A model generated the notes under the pieces. It was not told the DNA's origin, ran no database searches, and saw only the letters and a program-made list of their open reading frames with translations. A program made the position numbers and the translations under genes. Shown here piece by piece: positions 1 to 8,005 of a stretch of 64,000 nucleotides of DNA. Numbering within the stretch: the first letter of the stretch is position 1; each line of letters begins with the position of its first letter. Origin of the DNA: Natronococcus sp. A-GB7 (GTDB taxonomy: Archaea; Halobacteriota; Halobacteria; Halobacteriales; Natrialbaceae); assembly GCF_029688865.1 (NCBI RefSeq), contig NZ_JARUKV010000017.1, positions 1-64,000 of the forward strand, read 5' to 3'.

Positions 1-2
1 TA

Positions 3-179
3 TACATCGTGGTGAGTCTGCTGTTGCAGAATATCTGGCGATATCTGCACTGGGAGTACGTGGCGACGCCCCGCTGTGGCGGGCATCGTCTCTAGTGGTG
101 GCTGTTCAAAGAGTTCACCAATATGGTTCGGCGAACTGTGTGGACGACCCTCGCGATATGTCAGGTAGCCAACAAATAG
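3..179 (+). pseudogene. 3' relic of ISH3-like (IS4-type) transposase
   Basis: Frame 3 from the window edge reads like the C-terminal end of a haloarchaeal ISH3/ISH8-type DDE transposase: a hydrophobic LLLQNIW stretch, then a CGGHRL segment and WWLFKEFTNMVRR. A TAG at 93-95 interrupts this reading, and a second stop lies at 177-179, so the gene is dead or the fragment is a decayed end. The left part lies outside the window. Family assignment rests on my recall of ISH3-type C-termini. Confidence 0.5.
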
Positions 180-431
180 ACTACCTGACGACCAGTTCTC
201 CCGATAGTCACCGTCAGAGTACACCTCCTTATAAGTGGCAACGCTGTCGAATCGCGGCTGATCGCCGCCGACAGCGATAACGCTCTCTTCGCTCAACCCT
301 GTTTACTTTCTGTCAACCATTCATCAAGATGGACGCATAGATTCAAATTAGCGTTGCTTTGTGAGGTACTGATACTACCGATGAAATGATAAAGCATATA
401 GTTTTGATAGATCAGTCTTAAATATAGACTC

Positions 432-1532
432 ATGGGATTTCGTACAGCAAAATCGATCTACAAAAGATCGAGTAACTCTCTCGAAGCGGTGCAACGAAAC
501 GCGTGGGCGGTGGGTTCTGTACTCAATGCCGACATCAAGAGTGATGCTGATCTCCCTATTTCAAAGCGTTTAGATGCTCTTCAAAGTGGCTTCACCAGCG
601 AATCATACGCCCTTTTTGAACTTGACCGGCGTGACCGCTCAGATTATCTTTCAGACTGGGAGCGAGCTCGTGGGGCCTCGAAAATCAATAAAGGGTATGA
701 AATAACCTTAGATGATAAGCTTCTATCACACCGGATCCTCTCGCCAGAGTATGGTGAGCTATTGCCGGATCTCTATGGATGTCTCCAAGATGGAGAGTTT
801 GTCGAGCCTTGGGAGGGTGCGACAGCAGATTGTGATAGTCTCATTGAATGTGTTCGCAAGCATAAGATAGTCGTTATCAAGCCCAGGGCCGGGACACGAG
901 GGAAGCGAATACTATTTCTTCAATATGATGATGGATTCTTGCTAGATGGCGAACCAATATCTGAAACACGCCTAACACAAATTTGCAGAAATCTTGATGG
1001 ATATCTTGCCACAGAGGTTTTCCATCCAGCACAGTATGCTAATGAGATCCATCCCAGCGGATTTAGTACAGTTCGAGCTATTACCATGGTGGATCCAGAT
1101 ACGGGCAAACCATTTATTGGTGGTGCAATGCACCGTTTCTCGACAGATAAATCTGCTCCTCTCGATAACTACGCTGCTGGAGGTGGCTCAGCAGGGATCG
1201 ACCGTGAGAGTGGCGAACTAAGTCATTTTGTTATCGTGAAAGACAATGGCCGTCCGGAGTACATGGAGACCCATCCAGATACGGGAACCCAAGTTCTGAA
1301 CGTTGAGATTCCAGCTTGGTCTAAGATTAGAACACAGATCTTGGAATTGGCTGATGCCGTATCCTCAATTACGCCTTACCTAGGCCTAGATTTAATCGTA
1401 CTTGATGATAAAGGAAGTGTTGGACTTATCGAAGCAAACTCACTTCCGGGTGTACAGGCTATGCAAGCACACAAACCATTACTCAGAGACGATAGAAACA
1501 GACGATTCTACGAATACCACGGCGCACTCTAA
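432..1532 (+). CDS. Sugar-transfer associated ATP-grasp family protein
   Basis: A 366-residue soluble protein of the ATP-grasp superfamily, close to the sugar-transfer-associated type (ATPgrasp_ST) found in exopolysaccharide loci. The nucleotide-binding lysine region is IKPRAGTRGKRI (about residues 149-160). A central strand region, TVRAITMVDPDTGKP, follows, and the metal-binding end is LDLIVLDDKGSVGLIEANS (about residues 319-337), supplying Asp, Glu and Asn. It probably ligates a carboxylate to an amine on a glycan or peptide intermediate, but the substrate is unknown. A TATA-like stretch lies about 40 bases before the ATG. Base composition is clearly lower in GC than the dehydrogenase at 3943, as for its two neighbours, which suggests a transferred glycan block. 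Confidence 0.75.
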   Translation: MGFRTAKSIYKRSSNSLEAVQRNAWAVGSVLNADIKSDADLPISKRLDALQSGFTSESYALFELDRRDRSDYLSDWERARGASKINKGYEITLDDKLLSHRILSPEYGELLPDLYGCLQDGEFVEPWEGATADCDSLIECVRKHKIVVIKPRAGTRGKRILFLQYDDGFLLDGEPISETRLTQICRNLDGYLATEVFHPAQYANEIHPSGFSTVRAITMVDPDTGKPFIGGAMHRFSTDKSAPLDNYAAGGGSAGIDRESGELSHFVIVKDNGRPEYMETHPDTGTQVLNVEIPAWSKIRTQILELADAVSSITPYLGLDLIVLDDKGSVGLIEANSLPGVQAMQAHKPLLRDDRNRRFYEYHGAL

Positions 1533-1644
1533 ATAACAGTCAATATTATTATTATTGTTATTTCGATCACTCTAAAGCCATAGTGAGAGGCTATGGTTTT
1601 CTTTCTCGATAGATTTATATCGCATAATTATCTCTATTACAAAC

Positions 1645-2271
1645 ATGATAGCTGGCCTTACGGCTATTGATATAATAGCAATTTCATCATTTATTGGATT
1701 TTTCTCCTTTACTGCATTAGCTTTCAAGTTACGGAACAGGTCAAATACAAAAGAGGTATATGTAGGAACTGTTCTCTCGGTGTTGTTAATCGTAAACCTA
1801 GTCGGTCTAGGTGCGCTCCCTTTTATAGACTATCATAAATACACCTACCCTGCTGAGCAAGAAAATACATATCAGGAAGTTTATCTTGTTGACAGTAATG
1901 GTAAAGAATTGAGGTATGACACTCGTGCAGTTCACCCAAACTCTATCGGACAGTTGCATTACCATCTGTCTGCAGACAACTATGATGAAGCAGGCGAGTT
2001 CTTTCTTGAGCAGGCACAAGAACATAGGTCGGAACTTATGACCGGTGGGCCGCCAGAAACATCTTGGTGGACCTTTCCTCTTCCTTCACGAAACTATGAG
2101 TGGAATGTCAATGAATTAAATGAGTACGACGATTTTGTTGCAGTGATATTTTATGAAGTAACAATGTATTATGAAAACAACTCACATGAAGTACAGCATT
2201 TAGACCGGGAGATATACCATGTAACAACAGAGGATCCTTCTGTTGTTTCGGAGGTTAATCATGTTTCGTAA
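1645..2271 (+). CDS. Two-TM membrane protein, unknown function
   Basis: 208 residues. Two hydrophobic segments near the N-terminus (about residues 8-28 and 40-60) are followed by an outside-facing domain of about 145 residues rich in Tyr, Glu and Trp, with no cysteine motif. I do not recognise the family. Its end overlaps the start of the HTTM-DCC gene by 11 bases, so the two are likely translated together and work together at the membrane. AT-rich codon use matches the genes on both sides. Confidence 0.7.
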   Translation: MIAGLTAIDIIAISSFIGFFSFTALAFKLRNRSNTKEVYVGTVLSVLLIVNLVGLGALPFIDYHKYTYPAEQENTYQEVYLVDSNGKELRYDTRAVHPNSIGQLHYHLSADNYDEAGEFFLEQAQEHRSELMTGGPPETSWWTFPLPSRNYEWNVNELNEYDDFVAVIFYEVTMYYENNSHEVQHLDREIYHVTTEDPSVVSEVNHVS

Positions 2272-3511
2272 CTATGTTCGAAACCCGAAATTAGATTCAC
2301 CATTAAATATCGCTTTGGTACGTATAGTACTAGGATTGTACCTTATCTGGAAGGTGGTTTCTATCAATTGGAACGCAGTCGGAGAATGGCCCCTATTCCC
2401 ATACGGCTACTACGAAATATTCGCATTTGATATTGGGCTTGCATCCTTACCATATCTGCAGTGGATCGTTGTTATCGGACTAGTTTGCTTCGTCCTTGGA
2501 TATCGACTTCGGCTTACTAGCTTCCTTACTTCCATTATATTGACATATATGTCAATTATACTGATGATGATTCAGTGGTCAGGTAATACTGAAGCGATCT
2601 TTATGAGTGTCTTCATTATGTTATTTTATGGTCTATATTCTGAACAAGATGTTCTCTCTGCTGATGGTGTTCGTCGAACGCGAAACCGAGATCTGAACGA
2701 ATTAAACTCGTTTCTCACGACTCGCAACTTGCCGTCTTATCGAGCAGATATGCTTCGTTCGGCGCTACTCCTCATTGCGATTCTCTATTTCGGATCTGGC
2801 TTCGCTAAAATCGTACACGGGAACCCAATCGAATGGGCGACTGCTACGAGTTTAGGGAGGCATATCCGGAGTTCTCACTATCGACTCGGAATAGAACCTG
2901 TTGCAGGTCAATTGCTGCTCGATATGCCAGATATACTTATCGCGCTTGGTGCACTGACAACTCTTATTTTAGAAGTAGGACTGCTTATTGTACTAATATT
3001 TGGATTACCACTTACAATAGTTGTTCTGGGTCTAATAGGGTTCCACGTAGGTGTTTATGCAACCCAGGGGCCAATATTCCTAGATATGATTATAGTGCTC
3101 TTATTTTTCATGTCGTGGGATAAAATCCATTCATATATTTCAACTGGGAAAAGTATCGATTTAGTCTACGATGAGCACTGCTACTTCTGTGCCCGTTCAC
3201 TCTATGCATTCAAATTACTCGATCTCAATAAAACTGTGAATTTCTACACCCAGTACAATACACCGGCCGAGTATCGAGAGCGCGAGAACGTCAATTTCGA
3301 CGACGAAATGTATGTGTTTGCCGATGGAAACGTATACAGGGGATATCACGCTTTCAGGAGACTATTCAAGCAATTCGCGGTCACGGCTCCGCTCTCTTGG
3401 TTTATGACATTCCCACCAGTAGCGGCCGTCGGTAAACGGATATACACATACATTGCAAAGAACCGGGATCGGCACTTTGTCTGCAGCTACGACCCCAGTG
3501 AGCAGTCCTGA
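2261..3511 (+). CDS. HTTM-DCC fusion membrane protein
   Basis: About 416 residues with two parts. The N-terminal 290 residues carry several membrane segments and resemble HTTM (horizontally transferred transmembrane, vitamin K-dependent carboxylase-like) proteins. The C-terminal part is a DCC domain, with VYDEHCYFCARSL giving the CxxC thiol-disulfide motif. The ATG at 2261 is preferred over the in-frame TTG at 2243 because GGAGGT ends five bases before it. It overlaps the preceding membrane protein gene. HTTM-DCC proteins are usually thought to act in membrane redox or modification chemistry; the substrate is not evident here. Confidence 0.8.
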   Translation: MFRNYVRNPKLDSPLNIALVRIVLGLYLIWKVVSINWNAVGEWPLFPYGYYEIFAFDIGLASLPYLQWIVVIGLVCFVLGYRLRLTSFLTSIILTYMSIILMMIQWSGNTEAIFMSVFIMLFYGLYSEQDVLSADGVRRTRNRDLNELNSFLTTRNLPSYRADMLRSALLLIAILYFGSGFAKIVHGNPIEWATATSLGRHIRSSHYRLGIEPVAGQLLLDMPDILIALGALTTLILEVGLLIVLIFGLPLTIVVLGLIGFHVGVYATQGPIFLDMIIVLLFFMSWDKIHSYISTGKSIDLVYDEHCYFCARSLYAFKLLDLNKTVNFYTQYNTPAEYRERENVNFDDEMYVFADGNVYRGYHAFRRLFKQFAVTAPLSWFMTFPPVAAVGKRIYTYIAKNRDRHFVCSYDPSEQS

Positions 3512-3659
3512 TCTCTTTCCAAATTCGGCCAATCGCTAATCCGGTTTTGATATCGAATTTGATAGACGGGCTAGAATAGCTACGATGACGAGCGGGTGGC
3601 AACCGGCGAATAGTCGTCTGACTCTCGTGTGCGGCATTGTTTTTAGTATAATCAGTACC

Positions 3660-3848
3660 ATGAGTGACAACGATACTTGACGATCAAAAGTATGGCACAC
3701 GATCAAGAACCTCGCGAATCGACGCGGCGAGGACGCCGAGGTCTCTGTTGTCGGAAGTGATCATAGCGGGTATCGGACGCGGAATCAACGCTTTTGCTTT
3801 GACCACGTCCGCCCTAGCTACGTTGACGGGGTTTCGTCAGTGTTATAA
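3660..3848 (+). pseudogene. Possible small gene broken by an in-frame TGA
   Basis: ATG at 3660 follows a TATA-like stretch (ttttagtataat) at leaderless distance. The frame reads MSDNDT, then TGA at 3678-3680, then another 55 codons (RSKVWHTIKNLANRRGEDAE and onward) to a stop at 3846. The post-stop segment looks protein-like, but I do not recognise it. It is either a recently disabled gene or chance. It sits between the HTTM-DCC and UDP-glucose dehydrogenase genes. Confidence 0.25.
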
Positions 3849-3942
3849 TATTGACGGTAACTGTAATGAATCTTGACTCAAAGAACTCTCGTCATACAGT
3901 ACCAAAATGCTCTTACAGATCCGCGTGAGCAATCAACCTATG

Positions 3943-5226
3943 CATATTTCCGTTATCGGCAGCGGCTACGTCGGGACGACGGTCGCGGCCTGTTTCGCAG
4001 ACCTCGGCCACCAGGTCACGGCGATCGACATCGATGAAGAGATCGTCAACACGCTCAACGAGGGGAAGGCCCCGATCGACGAGCCAGGTCTCGAGGACCT
4101 CCTCGAGAGACACGTCGGCGATCGACTCGAGGCGACCACGTCCTACGATGCGGTGCCCGAGTCAGATGTCACCTTCCTCGCGATCGGGACGCCCTCGAAC
4201 GCAGACGGCAGTATCGATCTCACCGCACTCGAGGCAGCCGCCGAGGCGACGGGTGAGGCCCTCGCCGACAAATCCGAGCGCCACCTCGTCGTCATCAAGA
4301 GTACGGTGACACCGATGAGTATCGGGGATGTCCTCGAACCAGCCGTCCACCGCGGAGCAAACGACAACAAGAACATCGAGGTCGGCATGAACCCCGAGTT
4401 CCTCCGTGAGGGCAGTGCGGTCTCGGATTTCATGCATCCCGACAAGGTCGTTTACGGAACGCGCTCCGAGTGGGCGACCGAACGACTACATGAAGTGTTC
4501 GAACCACTGCTTGAGGGACACGATGCCGACATCGTCGAGACCGATCCTGCGACGGCCTCGATGACCAAATACGCTAACAACGCCTTCCTTGCCTCGAAGA
4601 TCAGCCTCGTCAACGATCTTGGAAACATCTGCAAGGAGTTCGGCCTCGACGCTTACGAGGTAATGGAAGCGGTCGGTCTCGACGACCGCATCTCCGAACA
4701 GTTCCTCCGCAGCGGCGTCGGCTGGGGCGGGTCCTGTTTCCCGAAGGACGTCGACGCGATCATCGCAGCTGCACGAGAGGAGGGATACGATCCGGCGCTG
4801 CTCGAGGCCACCGTCGAGATCAACGATCGACAGCCCGAACGGCTGCTCGAACTGCTCGAGAACCACGTCAATCTCGACGGGTCCAGAGTCGCCGTTCTCG
4901 GTCTCTCGTTCAAACCCCAGACCGACGACATTCGGAACTCGAGAGCGATTCCGGTCATCGAGGCGCTCCTCGAGCAGGGAGCCGACGTCGTCGGATACGA
5001 TCCGGTTGCAGCCGACAACATGGCAGAGGAGTTCCCGAACATCGATTACGCCGAATCAGCTTCGGAGGCACTTCACGATGCCGACGGCACGCTCGTCGTC
5101 ACCGACTGGGACGAGTTCGCCGCACTCGACGAGGCGTTCGACGCGATGGCAAACCCCGTCGTCGTCGACGGGCGACGGATCATCCAGCGACGCGACGGAC
5201 TCACCTACGAAGGGCTGACCTGGTAG
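3943..5226 (+). CDS. aglM: UDP-glucose 6-dehydrogenase (AglM type)
   Basis: 427 residues. Oxidises UDP-glucose to UDP-glucuronate with two NAD, feeding N-glycan and exopolysaccharide synthesis in haloarchaea. The N-terminal Rossmann motif GSGYVG is at residues 7-12, the catalytic cysteine is Cys265 in GGSCFPKD, and the C-terminal UDP-binding domain carries the DIRNSRA motif. The start at 3943 (MHISVIGSGYVG) matches the family N-terminus, although an in-frame ATG at 3907 would add 12 residues. Its GC content is much higher than that of the genes at 432-3511, so this is probably the resident end of the glycan locus. The aglM symbol is by family resemblance to the Haloferax enzyme. Confidence 0.9.
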   Translation, partial: HISVIGSGYVGTTVAACFADLGHQVTAIDIDEEIVNTLNEGKAPIDEPGLEDLLERHVGDRLEATTSYDAVPESDVTFLAIGTPSNADGSIDLTALEAAAEATGEALADKSERHLVVIKSTVTPMSIGDVLEPAVHRGANDNKNIEVGMNPEFLREGSAVSDFMHPDKVVYGTRSEWATERLHEVFEPLLEGHDADIVETDPATASMTKYANNAFLASKISLVNDLGNICKEFGLDAYEVMEAVGLDDRISEQFLRSGVGWGGSCFPKDVDAIIAAAREEGYDPALLEATVEINDRQPERLLELLENHVNLDGSRVAVLGLSFKPQTDDIRNSRAIPVIEALLEQGADVVGYDPVAADNMAEEFPNIDYAESASEALHDADGTLVVTDWDEFAALDEAFDAMANPVVVDGRRIIQRRDGLTYEGLTW

Positions 5227-5280
5227 CAGCGACGTCTCTTTCGTTCGAACACTCAGAGGAGTTGTTCGCATATTTGTTGA

Positions 5281-5341
5281 CCGCCTCCACGAGCGCGTCG
5301 TGGAATCCCACCATGGGATTTCGAGTCTCCTCTTCGAGGTT
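5281..5341 (-). mobile_element. Right end / guide-RNA scaffold region of the TnpB element
   Basis: Just past the tnpB stop codon are two adjacent hairpins: CCACGA/TCGTGG (5287-5292 with 5298-5303) and AATCCCA/TGGGATT (5304-5310 with 5314-5320). IS200/IS605-family right ends carry such subterminal hairpins, and in TnpB systems the 3' end of tnpB plus this end form the guide RNA scaffold. The guide would read into the flank below about 5281. The exact element boundary cannot be fixed from one copy. Confidence 0.55.
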
Positions 5342-6577
5342 TCAAGACGCATTCGGTCTGCTCGTCGATGGACGGGTTTCATCCTCGGAGCGGCTGTCTT
5401 GTGGCCCGGCCAATGAGGCCCCATCCTCGCTCGAGTCATCGCCAGTCGCCTTCTGGTCGGTTCGGGACTGGCTCTCTCCAGCGAGGTAGCGATCTGCGAT
5501 ATTGAGTGCGGCATTGAGATCTGCCTGATACTCGGAGACCCAGCAGTCGTCGTTCGAACAGCGGAAGGTTGCCTGCTGGGGTCGCGTTCCTTCTTCTCCA
5601 CACGCGTGGCATCGTTTCGAGGTGTCTTGCGGATCCACTGTCGCAACTGGAATTCCCACCTCGTGAGCTTTGTAGCGAATCTGCTCGTGCAGTTTGGCGA
5701 ACGACCACTTGTGGAGTCGCCGGTTCATGAACGCATCAGCATCGATGCTGTCCTGGATTCCAGTGAGGTCTTCGAGTACAAGTATGGGGTTATCGACAGC
5801 CCGTGCGTGATCGACGATCTCTCTCGAGACACAACTAATGATGTGGCCGATTTGGTTCCAGGTGTCCTCTCCGTACTCCTTGCTGAGCCGTTCGCTCCCA
5901 CGTCGCTGGAGGCGACGGACTGCCGTGAAGTACGTCTTTCGGAGATCGCGAACCCACGAGGCTTCGTCGCTGAAGATGAGCGGTGACGTCGGAGCGCCGC
6001 ACTCGTCCCGGTGACACACCGTTGCCAGAGCGGCATCGCCAACGTCTACACCGATCGGGGTTTGGTCCTCGGAGTCGGCAAGCAGATAGTCCGTAGTATC
6101 AGTGCGGACAGTGATGTGTAGATACCACTCACCATCGCTGTGTATGAGCCGACTCTCGCCCATTTCGGTCTCGCCACTATAGACGGCCTCGATCCACGAC
6201 CGTTGTTCGGGATTGATAGCAGCGGGGAGCCAGAGATTGTAGTCCTCGTGATGTGGAATTTTGACGTACCACTCGATTCTGTTCTCCGGCTTTCGATCCA
6301 GACAGATTCCCTCGTTCGTGAAGCGAACGGGATGATCATCGCTGAGTGCCTTTGCGTTGTAGCTCCCGCCACACAGCTGTGGAACGTACTTTTTGAGCGC
6401 GTTCTTCGCGTAGCCACTGAGATCGTATTCGACGACGATGTCGTTGGTCGCCGACTTCGAGGTACAGTTTGCTTCGAACGCAGCCTCAAGTGCGCACTGG
6501 TACGCCTGCTTCGTTTCCCAGAGCTTCCGCTCTTTGTGCGCGTTCGGATCGACAAGCTTCAGCTCTACTGTTTTCAT
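5342..6577 (-). CDS. tnpB: RNA-guided endonuclease TnpB (IS1341-type lone orfB)
   Basis: 411 residues, of normal length for haloarchaeal TnpB. The RuvC-like catalytic triad is intact: Asp178 (GVDVG), Glu269 (LVLED) and Asp353 (ADLNAALNIA). The zinc finger uses Cys323, Cys326, Cys340 and Cys345. The C-terminal 50 residues are a Ser/Asp-rich tail. No tnpA lies nearby, so this is an IS1341-type element that would need TnpA in trans to move. In known systems TnpB cuts DNA matching its guide next to a short motif and helps the element persist. The nuclease looks intact. It abuts the zinc-protein cassette at 6645. Confidence 0.9.
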   Translation of the reverse strand: MKTVELKLVDPNAHKERKLWETKQAYQCALEAAFEANCTSKSATNDIVVEYDLSGYAKNALKKYVPQLCGGSYNAKALSDDHPVRFTNEGICLDRKPENRIEWYVKIPHHEDYNLWLPAAINPEQRSWIEAVYSGETEMGESRLIHSDGEWYLHITVRTDTTDYLLADSEDQTPIGVDVGDAALATVCHRDECGAPTSPLIFSDEASWVRDLRKTYFTAVRRLQRRGSERLSKEYGEDTWNQIGHIISCVSREIVDHARAVDNPILVLEDLTGIQDSIDADAFMNRRLHKWSFAKLHEQIRYKAHEVGIPVATVDPQDTSKRCHACGEEGTRPQQATFRCSNDDCWVSEYQADLNAALNIADRYLAGESQSRTDQKATGDDSSEDGASLAGPQDSRSEDETRPSTSRPNAS

Positions 6578-6644
6578 CTTTTTCGTCCTGTTGGTAGCTC
6601 AGCGTGCGATGTAACAGTCGGTTCAGTCTACTGCCCGCTGTTCT

Positions 6645-7037
6645 CTATGGCGCACAGCCCTCCGTCGGTGGACTGAACGCCCGCAGCGCGAGTTCGGTGA
6701 GACACAGCCGTGAACTGCGCGGCGTGGGCAGCGCGATCGAGCCGAGCCGACCGCCGACCAGCAGTTCGGTCGTGCCGAGCGTCGGCGACCGAATCCGGCC
6801 GGGCGCACAGCCGTGGCAGAACAATCGAGGGATGTCCCACTGTGCAGCGTCGGCACAGCGGTACGCGTACGCGAACACGATGTCGGTCTCGCGCAGCGGC
6901 GATCCACACCCGATGCAGACGGCTGCGTCGGGTTTCGGGCCGACCGGGTGACCGTGGAGGACCTGTGCTGGCGTCGCGGTGACGGTCGGCTCCTCGCGAT
7001 GTCCGGCCCGGTACCGACGGCAGTCGTCAGCGGCCAT
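6645..7037 (-). CDS. Zinc-ribbon protein, cassette A (long partner)
   Basis: 130 residues, paralogous to the protein at 9301-9705: both share HGHPVG or AGHPVG, CIGCG, TD[IL]VFAYAYRCAD, PRLFCHGCAP, RIRSPTLG or TIRSPTLG, GGRLGSIALPT and RAFS. The CxxC pairs at Cys41/Cys44 and Cys74/Cys77, plus Cys61, suggest one or two zinc sites. The start at 7037 is chosen because GGAGG lies five bases upstream, and a longer open frame upstream overlaps the small partner. It overlaps the 3' end of the 47-residue partner by 11 bases, implying coupled translation. Function unknown. The divergent winged-helix gene at 7367 and the leader suggest tight regulation. Confidence 0.7.
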   Translation of the reverse strand: MAADDCRRYRAGHREEPTVTATPAQVLHGHPVGPKPDAAVCIGCGSPLRETDIVFAYAYRCADAAQWDIPRLFCHGCAPGRIRSPTLGTTELLVGGRLGSIALPTPRSSRLCLTELALRAFSPPTEGCAP

Positions 7038-7170
7038 CTTCCTCCGCCGTGTTGCGGGCGCTGAAACACGCAAAGCAGGGCAACTGGTCGTCAGTCGGAC
7101 CGGCACACCAGTCATGGTCGCATACCTTTCTGTCGGTGCGTTTTTGATGAATCGCGGTTGTAGTTGGCAT
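7027..7170 (-). CDS. 47-aa CDHDWC mini zinc protein, cassette A
   Basis: Tiny gene of 47 codons. The motif CDHDWC at Cys17-His19-Cys22, then GP, LP, and FACF with Cys35, is shared residue for residue with the 49-aa gene at 9695-9844, at the same distance from the start and the same position before the longer zinc protein. The Cys/His spacing suggests a single zinc knuckle. Reading-frame conservation between two otherwise diverged loci is the evidence that it is real. The start codon lies beside a hairpin that displays GGAGG in its loop. Confidence 0.7.
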   Translation of the reverse strand: MPTTTAIHQKRTDRKVCDHDWCAGPTDDQLPCFACFSARNTAEEDGR

Positions 7171-7172
7171 TG

Positions 7173-7241
7173 CTTCTCGCCTCCCGAGAAGTGCGGGCGG
7201 TGTCCTAGCACCGTCCAGTTTTACTGGATACCCGCCTCCTC
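7173..7241 (-). ncRNA. Switch-like structured 5' leader, cassette A
   Basis: On the - strand the leader can fold as a three-way junction. P1 pairs 7186-7191 plus 7193-7197 with 7231-7241 (one bulge, one GU), P2 pairs CGGTG 7198-7202 with CACCG 7209-7213, and P3 pairs CCAG 7215-7218 with CTGG 7224-7227. The 3' strand of P1 can instead pair with 7173-7179 (CGAGAAG with CTTCTCG), forming a hairpin whose loop 7180-7184 is the Shine-Dalgarno GGAGG, just before the ATG at 7170. The two folds exclude each other. The same arrangement with different base pairs is present at 9846-9918. Confidence 0.6.
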
Positions 7242-7264
7242 ATCTGCATATAACACCTCCGTCC

Positions 7265-7285
7265 ACTTAATAGTTACATTGTAAC
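7265..7285 (-). promoter_or_regulatory. Cassette A promoter and palindromic operator
   Basis: A perfect 13-base palindrome GTTACA-T-TGTAAC (7273-7285) abuts a TATA-like element (about 7265-7273). That element lies roughly 28 bases from the 5' end of leader helix P1, the right distance for transcription to start at the leader. The divergent winged-helix gene at 7367 is the natural candidate to bind here. In cassette B an inverted repeat occupies the same position relative to its TATA box. Confidence 0.55.
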
Positions 7286-7366
7286 ATATTTCGTAACAAC
7301 ATTTGCAATCCAAAATAGAACTAGCACCGAAATGTTTAGTGTAATATCGATGTAGCCAATAGTAAG

Positions 7367-7603
7367 ATGGTGAACGAGGATTTCGAGCCTAATGACCGGC
7401 AAGATGCGATCCTTGAGGTGCTAAAGGAAGGCCGGGAGGAGGGCAAACCATGGGGATACGCGAATCCTAAACGGCTTGAAGAAGCACTTGATACACGACG
7501 CCAATATATCAATCGAGCCCTCCGGGGACTCGTTGACGCAGGTTGGGTAGAAAAAGTAAACCGTGGACTCTATCGATTTGTGCGTGATCCGCGAGAGAAC
7601 TAA
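7367..7603 (+). CDS. Winged-helix regulator, cassette A
   Basis: 78 residues. A compact winged-helix fold is suggested by RQDAILEVLKEGR (helix 1), ANPKRLEEAL and RRQYINRALRGLVDAGWV (helix 2 and recognition helix), then the wing VNRGLYRFV. Resembles the small PhiH1-like and MarR-like repressors of haloarchaeal viruses and plasmids. Its C-terminus (YRFVRDPREN) parallels that of the cassette B regulator (YELVSDPRDN). Divergent from the zinc-protein operon with the palindrome between them, so autoregulation and control of that operon are likely by inference. Confidence 0.7.
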   Translation: MVNEDFEPNDRQDAILEVLKEGREEGKPWGYANPKRLEEALDTRRQYINRALRGLVDAGWVEKVNRGLYRFVRDPREN

Positions 7604-7644
7604 CAATATAGACCACATTACCGGGTTTTCCTTATAGTCGCGTC

Positions 7645-7998
7645 GACTGACGGGTCGCCTCGCTCGAGCACCTCTCGCAGAACCTGCTGGTGGGAATCAG
7701 CTTTGCCGACACCGCCGAGGACCCCCACAACTCGTATATCTACCCGTTGCTCAACACGGGCATCATCGGCGGCAGCCTCTATCTCGGCGCGCTGTCTATG
7801 CACTGAGGCAGGGGCGCTGGACGCCCTGGACCGCGTTCGTCGTCGAGCTGGGAATGGTGATCTTCCCTCTATATGGGCTTCGAGTCGCTGTTCCTTGGCG
7901 GACTGAGCGTCTCCTCGATCATGCTCGCACTTCTCCTCTATTCGCCGGAAGCAGACGGTCCCGTCACCGACATTCGATCGAAATTCGAGATCCGATAA
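7645..7998 (+). pseudogene. Frameshifted C-terminal relic of the O-antigen-ligase-like gene
   Basis: The + strand preserves, across frameshifts, the last 110 residues of the ligase-like protein at 14193: a segment like FADTAEDPHNSYIYPLL, NTGIIGGSLYLGAL, RWTPWTAFVV, then SLFLGGLS and DGPVTDIRSKFEIR ending in TAA at 7996. There is no start or N-terminal half. It lies between cassette A and the HNH genes. Confidence 0.8.
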
Positions 7999-8005
7999 TA
8001 CGAGT

